Positions 1 through 5,424 are shown, counted from the first letter of the stretch. The stretch is DNA of 5,531 nt from Pseudomonadota bacterium (GCA_023418355.1 JAEZZU010000160.1:1-5531); one strand, 5' to 3'. Numbers and translations are program-made. Notes: generated from the sequence alone by a model not told the origin.

Positions 1-170
1 TGTCGTATCTGGCAGCGCTGGCCGCTTGTGCAAGCGGCCCGGCGTGCGGGTGTCGGTGCCCGGTGAGTGATGGGAGATGTGCGTTATTGCCTGTGTAATG
101 CAGCTGCTCGCGCAGCAAGGCAAGAGGCAAATTATCACACGGTCTCCGTTTTCCTTCAATAGCAGGGGCT
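1..170. other. Left-edge non-coding region with hairpins, no recognised gene
   Basis: No convincing coding region is visible on either strand. The open stretches are short, lack a plausible start with a ribosome binding site, and give low-complexity peptides. Three structural elements can be seen. First, an 8-bp perfect hairpin pairs 20-27 with 32-39 around a 4-nt loop. Second, a 5-bp hairpin pairs 103-107 with 112-116 around the loop TCGC, flanked by TTGCCT (87-92) and AGGCAA (118-123), which could pair around it. Third, AGGCAA is present twice in tandem (118-123 and 125-130). None of the hairpins is followed by a T-tract on either strand, so I do not call a terminator. With the leftward promoter at 131-159, the simplest reading is the leader of a minus-strand transcript whose gene lies beyond the left edge. 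Confidence 0.45.
131..159 (-). promoter_or_regulatory. Predicted leftward sigma-70-type promoter just downstream of orn
   Basis: On the minus strand a -35-like hexamer TTGAAG (159 to 154) is separated by exactly 17 nt from a -10-like hexamer GATAAT (136 to 131). The -10 is preceded by TGT, which fits an extended -10 (TGn) element. Matches are 4/6 and 5/6 to TTGACA and TATAAT. The element begins 11 nt past the orn stop codon and points away from orn, so it would initiate near position 124 and drive something beyond the left edge. It was found by eye and promoter-like hexamers arise by chance, but the spacing and the AT-rich island in a GC-rich background are favourable. Confidence 0.45.
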
Positions 171-767
171 TTATTCAGCCGTCACAGGCGCCAGCGCCAG
201 AAAATGCGCGCGATAGTGGGCCAGCTCGTCAATCGACTCCAGCACATCGGCCAGCGCCGTGTGGCGCTGCGCCTTCTTGAAGCTGCTGACCACCTCAGGC
301 TTCCAGCGCCTGGCCAGCTCCTTGAGGGTGCTCACATCCACATTGCGGTAGTGGAGATAGCTCTCCAGCTTGGGCATGTAGCGCGCCAGAAAACGGCGGT
401 CCTGGCCAATGCTGTTGCCACACAGTGGCACCTTGCCCTTGGGGATGTATTTGCTCAGAAAAGCAATCAGCGCAGCTTCCGCCTGGGCCTCAGTCACTTC
501 AGAGGCTTTGACGCGCTCAATCAGACCGCTGCGGCCGTGCGTGCCCTTGTTCCATGCATCCATGCCATTGAGCAGCTCATCGCTCTGGTGAATGGCAAAC
601 ACCGGCCCCTCCACGCGAATGTCAAGCTGGGCATTGGTCACGACCACCGCAATTTCAATGATGCGGTCATGTTCGGGGTTCAGCCCCGTCATTTCACAGT
701 CCAGCCACACCAGGTTCAGGTCAGACTTGGGCAACACAGGGGTTTCAGGGGAAGATGCAAGAGACAT
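171..767 (-). CDS. orn: Oligoribonuclease (DEDDh 3'-5' exoribonuclease)
   Basis: This cytoplasmic enzyme degrades 2-5 nt RNA fragments, and above all dinucleotides, to mononucleotides. It completes RNA turnover and, in bacteria that use c-di-GMP, clears pGpG. The 198-residue product matches the family length (about 180-200). The DEDDh catalytic set is complete: D23 and E25 in LDCEMTG, D123 in GNSIGQDRRF, and H169 with D174 in HTALAD. All five lie exactly 11 residues later than in the E. coli enzyme, reflecting a longer N-terminus. The conserved block DVSTLKELARRWKPE (144-158) is also present. I chose ATG 767. An upstream TTG at 809 would add 14 residues that do not look like the family and would overlap the divergent gene. 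No Shine-Dalgarno precedes ATG 767, but GACAAT lies 6 nt upstream, so the mRNA may be leaderless. The gene is divergent from the M48 peptidase gene. No terminator is visible after the stop. Confidence 0.97.
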   Translation of the reverse strand: MSLASSPETPVLPKSDLNLVWLDCEMTGLNPEHDRIIEIAVVVTNAQLDIRVEGPVFAIHQSDELLNGMDAWNKGTHGRSGLIERVKASEVTEAQAEAALIAFLSKYIPKGKVPLCGNSIGQDRRFLARYMPKLESYLHYRNVDVSTLKELARRWKPEVVSSFKKAQRHTALADVLESIDELAHYRAHFLALAPVTAE

Positions 768-773
768 CCGCAA

Positions 774-788
774 ATTGTCGCCTACACT
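774..788. promoter_or_regulatory. Back-to-back -10-like elements between orn and the M48 gene
   Basis: Only 29 bp (768-796) separate the two divergent start codons. On the minus strand GACAAT (779 to 774) ends 6 nt before the orn ATG. On the plus strand TACACT (783-788) ends 8 nt before ATG 797. Each matches TATAAT at 4 of 6 positions. Both would place initiation at or very near the start codon. No good -35 hexamer is found at 16-18 nt from either element, and each would have to lie inside the opposing gene. Neither start has a Shine-Dalgarno. The assignment rests on geometry alone and is weak. Confidence 0.3.
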
Positions 789-796
789 CGCGGCAC

Positions 797-2119
797 ATGC
801 CGACAACAAATTCGCTTTCCCCCTCGATGTTATTGACTCTGGCCTTCGCTGCGGCCCTGGTGCTGCAGCTGCTGGTGCAGATCTGGCTCAATGCCCGCCA
901 GGTGCGCCATGTGGCGCAGCACCGCCATGCTGTTCCGGCTGTTTTTGCCCCCTTTATTTCCCTGCAGGCCCACCAGAAGGCCGCGGACTACACCCTGGCC
1001 AAGGCACGGCTCGGCCTGGCTCACATGGCCTGGGGCACACTGATCTTGCTCGGCTGGACGCTGCTGGGCGGTCTGAACACCCTCAATGAACTGCTGCTGC
1101 AGGCCATGGAACCCGGCATGCTGCAGCAACTGGTGCTGCTCGCCAGTTTTGCACTGATCTCCGGCCTGCTGGATCTGCCGTTTTCCTACTACCAGACCTT
1201 TGTGCTGGAAGCACGCTTTGGCTTTAACAAGAGCACACGTGGCATCTGGCTGGGTGACCTGCTCAAGTCCAGCCTGCTGGCCGCTGTGATCGGCCTGCCC
1301 ATTGCCTGGGTGATTCTGTGGTTCATGGCAGCCACAGGCAGCCTGTGGTGGCTGTGGGCATGGTGCATTTGGACGGGCTTTCAGCTGCTGCTGATGTGGA
1401 TTTTCCCCAGCTTCATCGCCCCGCTGTTCAACAAGTTCGAGCCGCTGGCCGATGAATCGCTCAAGTCCCGCGTCACGCAGCTGATGCAGCGCTGCGGCTT
1501 TGCGGCCAAGGGCCTTTTCGTCATGGACGGCAGCCGCCGCTCGGCCCATGCCAATGCCTATTTCACGGGCTTTGGCCACTCCAAGCGCGTAGTGTTTTAT
1601 GACACCCTGCTCAAGCAGCTCAATGCTGACGAGGTGGAAGCCGTGCTCGCCCATGAACTGGGTCACTTCAAGCACAAGCACATCCTCAAGCGCATGCTGG
1701 GCATGTTTGCGCTGAGCCTGGCTGGCTTTGCCCTGCTTGGCTGGCTGTCGCAGCAGGTCTGGTTCTTCACCGGCCTGGGCGTGCTACCCAGCCCTGCCAT
1801 GGCCTTCGGTCTACCTTCGCGCGACCATGCACTGGCCCTGCTGCTGTTTGCACTGGCCATGCCGGTCTTTACTTTCTGGGCAGCTCCGCTGACGGCACAT
1901 TTTTCGCGCCGCGATGAGTTTGAGGCTGACGCCTATGCCATGCAGCAAGCCCAGGGCAGCGCACTGGCCAGCGCCTTGCTCAAGCTGTACAAGGACAACG
2001 CCTCCACCCTGACACCCGACCCTGTGTACGCGCGTTACTACTATTCCCACCCCCCCGCCGTGGAGCGCCTGGCACGCATGCCCGCTCCCGCCGCCCCTGA
2101 ATCCGTGAGTGCCGCATGA
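797..2119 (+). CDS. M48 family (Ste24-type) integral membrane zinc metallopeptidase
   Basis: This is a membrane-embedded zinc endopeptidase related to the CAAX proteases Ste24p and ZMPSTE24. In bacteria the family is thought to act in membrane protein quality control, and the substrate here is unknown. The 440-residue product carries HELGH (286-290) as the zinc and catalytic motif. The third zinc ligand is E374 in RRDEFEADAYA, aligning with FEFQADAFA of the human enzyme, with D378 conserved. The C-terminal KLYKDN and YSHPPAVERL (residues 416-425) also match Ste24 proteins. Hydrophobic segments lie near 11-32, 78-98, 113-133, 163-183, 185-210, 303-320 and 346-368. I chose ATG 797. ATG 755 lies inside orn and adds an unlikely tail. 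ATG 827 is possible but would start just at the first membrane segment. No Shine-Dalgarno is seen. The stop overlaps the rsgA start (ATGA). This is not a typical HtpX, which is shorter (about 290 residues). Confidence 0.93.
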   Translation: MPTTNSLSPSMLLTLAFAAALVLQLLVQIWLNARQVRHVAQHRHAVPAVFAPFISLQAHQKAADYTLAKARLGLAHMAWGTLILLGWTLLGGLNTLNELLLQAMEPGMLQQLVLLASFALISGLLDLPFSYYQTFVLEARFGFNKSTRGIWLGDLLKSSLLAAVIGLPIAWVILWFMAATGSLWWLWAWCIWTGFQLLLMWIFPSFIAPLFNKFEPLADESLKSRVTQLMQRCGFAAKGLFVMDGSRRSAHANAYFTGFGHSKRVVFYDTLLKQLNADEVEAVLAHELGHFKHKHILKRMLGMFALSLAGFALLGWLSQQVWFFTGLGVLPSPAMAFGLPSRDHALALLLFALAMPVFTFWAAPLTAHFSRRDEFEADAYAMQQAQGSALASALLKLYKDNASTLTPDPVYARYYYSHPPAVERLARMPAPAAPESVSAA

Positions 2120-3099
2120 GCCGCAGACATAGCAAAGCCGCGGTTGCCTCGGCAGCCGCATCCACCGAAGGCCTGGTTGTAGGCAGCCACGGCCGCCACT
2201 GCATCGTAGAAACACCCGACGGGCAACGCCGCATCTGCCACCCCCGTGGCAAGAAAAGCCAGGCCGTGGTGGGCGACCATGTGCTGTGGCAACCCCCTCC
2301 TCCCGGTCAGGGCGAAGAAGGCACGATCGAGAAGGTGCTCAATCGCCGCAATCTGCTGTACCGCCAGGACGAAATCCGCACCAAGACCTTTGCCGCCAAC
2401 ATCGACCAGGTGCTGGTGCTGATCGCAGCTGAGCCCGTGTTCTCGGAAAGCCAGCTGGCGCGCGCGCTGATTGCTGCCGAAGATGCTGGCATCACACCCA
2501 TCATCGCGCTCAACAAGTACGACCTGGAAGAACCCTTCGCCTATGCCTGGCAGCGGCTGGAGGCCTACCGCAGCATCCTGAACGCGGATGGCAGCCCACG
2601 CTACCCCATCATCCCGCTGAACCTAACCAGCGACGATCCTGAGCAAAAAGAAGCGCTCATGGATTTGCTGCAGGACAAGCGCACCTTTGTACTGGGCCCA
2701 TCGGGCGTAGGCAAGAGCACGCTGATCAATCTGCTGGTGCCCGGTGCGCAGGCTGCGACCAACGAAATCTCGCGCGTGCTCAACACCGGCAAGCACACCA
2801 CCACCACCACCAGCCTGTACTGGATGGACGAGGCGCGCAGCACTGCCATCATTGACTCACCCGGCTTTCAGGAGTTTGGCCTGTACCACATTGCAGCTAC
2901 AGACCTGCCCAGGTGCATGCCCGACATTGGCGCGCTGGCCGACCAGTGCAAGTTCTACAACTGCACCCACCTGCACGAACCCGGCTGCGCCGTGATGGCC
3001 GAGGTGGACAACGAAGGCAGCCCGCACTACATCCACCCCAACCGCTACCGCATCTATGCCGAGCTGTTTGAGGAGCTGAACGCTGGCTTCAAATACTGA
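2116..3099 (+). CDS. rsgA: Ribosome small subunit-dependent GTPase A
   Basis: RsgA (YjeQ) is a circularly permuted GTPase that binds the 30S subunit, checks late assembly of the decoding region and promotes release of RbfA. The 327-residue protein shows the family order. An OB-fold region (about 18-90) comes first, followed by the permuted G domain with G4 NKYD (133-136), G1 P-loop GPSGVGKS (194-201), switch I threonines (228-232) after GKH, and G3 DSPG (247-250). The C-terminal zinc site follows, with C278, C283, H285 and C291 in the C-x4-C-x-H-x5-C pattern. Length is normal and nothing is missing. The ATG overlaps the TGA of the M48 gene as ATGA and has only a weak ribosome binding site, so translation is probably coupled to that gene. 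The transcript ends at the hairpin 21 nt after the stop. In relatives I recall a pterin-4a-carbinolamine dehydratase gene between these two genes; there is none here. Confidence 0.97.
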   Translation: MSRRHSKAAVASAAASTEGLVVGSHGRHCIVETPDGQRRICHPRGKKSQAVVGDHVLWQPPPPGQGEEGTIEKVLNRRNLLYRQDEIRTKTFAANIDQVLVLIAAEPVFSESQLARALIAAEDAGITPIIALNKYDLEEPFAYAWQRLEAYRSILNADGSPRYPIIPLNLTSDDPEQKEALMDLLQDKRTFVLGPSGVGKSTLINLLVPGAQAATNEISRVLNTGKHTTTTTSLYWMDEARSTAIIDSPGFQEFGLYHIAATDLPRCMPDIGALADQCKFYNCTHLHEPGCAVMAEVDNEGSPHYIHPNRYRIYAELFEELNAGFKY

Positions 3100-3119
3100 A
3101 GATCCAGCCCCTAAATAAC

Positions 3120-3152
3120 AAAAAGCCTGCTGTGAAAACAGCAGGCTTTTTT
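3120..3152. terminator. Bidirectional rho-independent terminator between rsgA and the convergent gene
   Basis: A perfect 13-bp stem pairs 3120-3132 with 3139-3151 around the 6-nt loop TGAAAA. The stem comprises five A:T pairs and a GC-rich core (GCCTGCTG against CAGCAGGC). It gives a T-tract on the plus strand (3147-3152) and, through the A-run at 3120-3124, a T-tract on the minus strand. It sits 21 nt after the rsgA stop and 54 nt beyond the stop of the convergent CobD/CbiB-like gene, so it can end both transcripts. Confidence 0.92.
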
Positions 3153-3156
3153 ATGC

Positions 3157-3206
3157 ATCAAATATGGCTCCAGCGCTTATGCAGAAAGCCCTGACAGCTA
3201 TCAAAT
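3157..3206. repeat. Imperfect palindrome resembling a dispersed Comamonadaceae intergenic repeat
   Basis: Two copies of ATCAAAT in direct orientation (3157-3163 and 3200-3206) bracket an imperfect hairpin. The inner stem pairs CAGCGCTT (3171-3178) with AAGCCCTG (3186-3193) with one mismatch (3174/3190) around a 7-nt loop. An outer stem pairs GGCT (3166-3169) with AGCT (3196-3199) with one G:T pair, after a 1-against-2-nt internal bulge. From memory, elements with an AGCGCTT / AAGCGCT core, a flanking AGCT and ATCAAA ends are common between genes in Comamonas, Acidovorax and related genera. The right core arm here (GCCCTG) would be a decayed form. The right end shares one base with the stop codon of the minus-strand gene (3206-3208). 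Only one copy lies in the window, so its repeat status is recalled, not shown. Confidence 0.5.
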
Positions 3207-4192
3207 TAACCCAGCAGATGCGCCAGGCTCAGCAGCGCCAGCAGCAGCATCCACACCACCACGCTGCGCCAGACCAGGCCCACCACGCTGCGCAGGTGAC
3301 CCACCTCGGCTTCACGCCCTGGCGTCACACCGGGCTCCTGCCAGCTGTCCTCATCGTCATAAATCGGGGCCACGGTCAGGTCTTCGCGCATCTTCAGGCC
3401 AGCGCCACCGAGGCGCACATTGATGGCCCCGGCGGTAGCCGCCAGGATCACACCATCGTTATCGTTCGGGAAATACTTGGTGTGGAAACGCCAGCCGTCA
3501 ATCGCGTCCTCAAAGCTGCCCACCACGGCAAAGGCCATGGCCGTCATGCGCGCGGGCAGCCAGTCAATCACCATCCAGGCCTGCTTGGCCGATTGCTGCA
3601 GCCGCTCGCTCACCGGCGCAGCACCCGCAATGGATTTGCGCGACCAGTAGCGCGACAGATACTCGGCCATGCGGTACATCACCGCACCCGCAGGCCCCAT
3701 GCCCAGCGCCGCCAGCAGAGCAAACCAGAACAGCACGCCAAACACATGGCGGTGGGCGCTGAGCACCGAATACTCAATCACATGGCGCACCACTTCGCTG
3801 CGCGGCACTTCAGAGGCGTCGACCTGGCGCCATTCAGCCAGTGCTTCGCGCGCCGCCTGCTCATCGCCATCGTCCAGCGCATCACGGATGCGCGTGAAGT
3901 TGTGGCTGAACTGGCGAAAACCCAGCGTCACATACAGCACGGCCACATTCCACAGCATGGCAATGGGCCAGCCCGCCCAGCGCATCAGCAGCCAGTACAC
4001 CCCGACTGCCAGCAATGCAGGCGGCACCACAGCCAGCCCCCAGGCCACCCAGCCATGGTGTTCTCGCCCCGCATCAAAGTTGCGACGCACGGACACGGAC
4101 CACGCTCTGGCCCCCGCATGAACGAGGTTATCGCGGGACAGAGGTCGGGCCTGCTCCAGCAGCAAGGCAAGCAAGATGGCGAAGAAGCTCAT
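3206..4192 (-). CDS. CobD/CbiB-like integral membrane protein
   Basis: The 328-residue protein resembles the CobD/CbiB family. Genuine members join an aminopropanol phosphate linker to adenosylcobyric acid, making adenosylcobinamide phosphate during B12 assembly at the inner membrane. Family-like features are the N-terminal helix with E13 (residues 1-13), WLPAR (211-215) followed by a hydrophobic helix, and FPNDNDGVILAATAGAINVRLGG (241-263), where authentic CbiB has an SPN..G..PEA...GALGVRLGG-like motif. Hydrophobic segments lie near 48-70, 75-92, 148-172, 213-226 and 305-327. A soluble acidic stretch (100-132) and a charged loop (267-300) lie between them. The LDSM-type motif of true CbiB is not evident near 170-180, so the protein is divergent and may have another role. 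ATG 4192 lies 50 nt after the NUDIX stop. There is no Shine-Dalgarno, but TATCAT lies 6 nt upstream. The family call is fairly secure and the reaction is not. Confidence 0.8.
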   Translation of the reverse strand: MSFFAILLALLLEQARPLSRDNLVHAGARAWSVSVRRNFDAGREHHGWVAWGLAVVPPALLAVGVYWLLMRWAGWPIAMLWNVAVLYVTLGFRQFSHNFTRIRDALDDGDEQAAREALAEWRQVDASEVPRSEVVRHVIEYSVLSAHRHVFGVLFWFALLAALGMGPAGAVMYRMAEYLSRYWSRKSIAGAAPVSERLQQSAKQAWMVIDWLPARMTAMAFAVVGSFEDAIDGWRFHTKYFPNDNDGVILAATAGAINVRLGGAGLKMREDLTVAPIYDDEDSWQEPGVTPGREAEVGHLRSVVGLVWRSVVVWMLLLALLSLAHLLG

Positions 4193-4198
4193 GGGACT

Positions 4199-4227
4199 AT
4201 GATAGCGGCAAGCTCCCGCCGCGCCAT
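4199..4227 (-). promoter_or_regulatory. Predicted promoter with TATCAT six nt before the CobD/CbiB-like ATG
   Basis: On the minus strand TATCAT (4204 to 4199) matches TATAAT at 5 of 6 positions and ends 6 nt before ATG 4192. At a 17-nt spacing the -35 position reads ATGGCG (4227 to 4222), only 3 of 6. Initiation would fall at or within a base or two of the A of the start codon, giving a leaderless or nearly leaderless mRNA. This would fit the lack of a Shine-Dalgarno. A 5-bp GCGGC/GCCGC inverted pair lies between the two elements. Confidence 0.35.
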
Positions 4228-4242
4228 GAGACTTATCTGATG

Positions 4243-4959
4243 TCAGGCAGTCATGAAGCGGTAAAAGTTGCGCAGCATGCCCGCCGTAGCGCCCCAGATA
4301 TAGCGCTCCTTGCCGCCATCGTCATACGGCATGGAGAACCACTCCCGCTCCATGCCCTGCCACTGCAGGCGGTGCCGATGATGGTTGGCTGGGTCCAGCA
4401 AAAAGCGCAGCGGCACCTCAAACACATCAGCCACCTCCTGCGGATTGGGCCGCAGTACGACACGGGGTGAAACCAGCGCCACCACGGGCGTGACGATAAA
4501 GGCGGTACCCGTTTCATAGATCGGCAGGCTGCCCAGCACTTCGACAGCGGATGGCTCCAGCCCCACCTCTTCCTGTGCCTCACGCAAGGCGGTCATGACG
4601 GGGTCGCGATCTTCGGGGTCCTGCTTGCCACCAGGGAATGCCACCTGCCCGGAATGTGTCGACAGCTGCTGCGTGCGCTGGGTGAGCAGCACGGTCAGCT
4701 CTTCACGCTGCACCACAGGCACCAGCACCGATGCAGGCACAGGTGCCCGGTCTGCAAAACGCGCTTCACGACGTACCTCAGGCTGCCACTGTGGAGGCTG
4801 GGCAAAGCGTTGACGCAGGGCCTGCGGTGTCATGCTTGCAGCAGCAATAGCGGGCAGGTGTGCATCCGTGCCAATCATGGGCACCTGGCGTGGATCGAAG
4901 TTGGGAATACTGGCTGTCAGCGTGCTGGCACGCCGGTTGGGAGAAACGTTGGAAGACAA
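4243..4959 (-). CDS. NUDIX hydrolase, CoA pyrophosphatase (NudL/YeaB type)
   Basis: The family cleaves the pyrophosphate of coenzyme A and its derivatives to 4'-phosphopantetheine and 3',5'-ADP in the cytoplasm. The 238-residue product shows the CoA-type signature upstream of the NUDIX box, VLLTQRTQQL (90-99) and HSGQVAFPGGK (102-112), followed by REAQEEVGL (126-134) with metal-binding E127, E130 and E131. Spacing from the glycines to REAQEE matches NudL rather than the canonical Gx5Ex7 form. The C-terminal block FSMPYDDGGKERYIWGATAG (208-227) is typical of relatives. It is longer than E. coli NudL (about 190) because of an N-terminal extension of about 60 residues, including SIPNFDPRQVP, which I recall in Comamonadaceae homologues. 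I chose TTG 4959 because GAGGGG sits just upstream, an in-frame stop lies at 4992-4990, and the next start (ATG 4878) would remove the SIPNFDP block. The gene follows the rplS terminator and precedes the CobD/CbiB-like gene. Confidence 0.92.
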   Translation of the reverse strand: MSSNVSPNRRASTLTASIPNFDPRQVPMIGTDAHLPAIAAASMTPQALRQRFAQPPQWQPEVRREARFADRAPVPASVLVPVVQREELTVLLTQRTQQLSTHSGQVAFPGGKQDPEDRDPVMTALREAQEEVGLEPSAVEVLGSLPIYETGTAFIVTPVVALVSPRVVLRPNPQEVADVFEVPLRFLLDPANHHRHRLQWQGMEREWFSMPYDDGGKERYIWGATAGMLRNFYRFMTA

Positions 4960-4962
4960 GTG

Positions 4963-4968
4963 CCCCTC
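4963..4968 (-). promoter_or_regulatory. Ribosome binding site supporting the TTG start of the NUDIX gene
   Basis: GAGGGG on the minus strand (4968 to 4963) has its GAGG core 5 nt before TTG 4959. It is the best Shine-Dalgarno match near any minus-strand start in the window. It favours TTG 4959 over ATG 4878, which has no comparable site. An ATG at 4979 in another frame gives only about 20 codons and lies too far upstream to use this site. Confidence 0.6.
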
Positions 4969-4981
4969 GATACAGACATAA

Positions 4982-5013
4982 AAAAACCGCTACAGTGAAC
5001 TGTAGCGGTTTTT
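4982..5013 (-). terminator. Rho-independent terminator of rplS (potentially bidirectional)
   Basis: A perfect 14-bp stem pairs 4982-4995 with 5000-5013 around the tetraloop TGAA (TTCA on the minus strand). It has a nine-pair core (CCGCTACAG / CTGTAGCGG) and five A:T pairs. Read on the minus strand, the hairpin follows the rplS stop by 21 nt and runs into T residues at 4986-4980. Its 3' end lies only 22 nt before the NUDIX start codon. The NUDIX mRNA must therefore come from read-through or from a promoter overlapping the hairpin. I found no good one there. Confidence 0.92.
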
Positions 5014-5034
5014 GCCTGAAAAGGCCTCTGCGTA

Positions 5035-5424
5035 TTACTCAGCAGCAGCTTCCACTGTCTTAGCAACGCGCTGGGGCAGCTTTTCCTTGATACGTGCGGA
5101 CTTACCGCTGCGCTCACGCAGGTAGTACAGCTTGGCACGACGCACGTCACCACGGCGCTTCACTTCGATCTTGGCGATCAGAGGAGAGTAAGTCTGGAAT
5201 GTACGTTCCACACCTTCGCCGGAGGAGATCTTGCGCACGATGAAAGCGCTGTTCAGACCACGGTTGCGCTTAGCGATCACCACGCCTTCGTAGGCCTGGA
5301 CACGCTTGCGGTTACCTTCCACCACGTTCACGGACACGATGACGGTGTCACCAGGTGCGAAAGCGGGGATTTCCTTGTTCAGGCGAGCAATTTCTTCTTG
5401 CTCCAGAGTTTGGATCAGGTTCAT
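5035..5424 (-). CDS. rplS: 50S ribosomal protein L19
   Basis: L19 lies at the interface of the 50S and 30S subunits near bridges B6 and B8. The 129-residue product has normal length. It shows the KOW-like core GDTVIVSVNVVEGNRKRVQAYEG (25-47), then IVRKISSGEGVERTF (62-76), and the L19 signature GDVRRAKLYYLR (92-103). A basic tail ends in an acidic EAAAE. ATG 5424 gives the classic MNLIQTLEQEE start. A weak GGA (5433 to 5431) lies 6 nt upstream. In most proteobacteria rplS closes the rpsP-rimM-trmD-rplS operon, so trmD is expected just beyond the right edge, but none of it is recognisable within the 107 nt present. Transcription should end at the hairpin 5013-4982. Confidence 0.98.
   Translation of the reverse strand: MNLIQTLEQEEIARLNKEIPAFAPGDTVIVSVNVVEGNRKRVQAYEGVVIAKRNRGLNSAFIVRKISSGEGVERTFQTYSPLIAKIEVKRRGDVRRAKLYYLRERSGKSARIKEKLPQRVAKTVEAAAE

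Noticed and set aside
1..170. Possible tRNA or small RNA gene at the left edge
   Set aside because: No cloverleaf with conserved D-arm and T-arm bases could be built on either strand by eye, so no RNA gene is called.
77..280. 67-codon plus-strand frame running into the 3' end of orn
   Set aside because: No ribosome binding site, an unstructured Pro/Ala-rich peptide, and most of its length is antisense to orn.
755..796. Upstream ATG 755 as the start of the M48 peptidase
   Set aside because: It would overlap the orn start codon region and add 14 polar residues before an already complete N-terminus. No ribosome binding site supports it.
768..809. Upstream TTG 809 as the start of orn
   Set aside because: It would extend orn across the divergent gene start and add residues not seen in the family. 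ATG 767 gives the usual length.
204..836. 210-codon plus-strand frame antisense to orn
   Set aside because: It is a shadow of orn. The orn frame carries the full DEDDh catalytic set, while this translation has no recognisable domain.
830..1681. 283-codon minus-strand frame antisense to the M48 peptidase
   Set aside because: Low-complexity Gln/His/Gly-rich translation typical of a shadow frame. The plus-strand frame carries the HELGH zinc motif and matches Ste24 proteins to the C-terminus.
2797..2811. Five-copy ACC tract encoding TTTTT in RsgA
   Set aside because: A triplet run could slip in frame, but it encodes the switch I threonines after GKH, which are normally Thr-rich in RsgA. Nothing suggests a phase-variable switch.
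3164..4240. 358-codon plus-strand frame, rich in His and Gln, antisense to the CobD/CbiB-like gene
   Set aside because: It is longer than the gene it opposes, but its composition is that of the reverse complement of a GC-rich membrane protein gene, and it begins inside the palindrome. The opposing frame has coherent membrane helices and family motifs.
5014..5025. Small GCCT-GAAA-AGGC hairpin between the rplS stop and its terminator
   Set aside because: Only four base pairs next to a far stronger 14-bp terminator. Likely chance or minor extra pairing.
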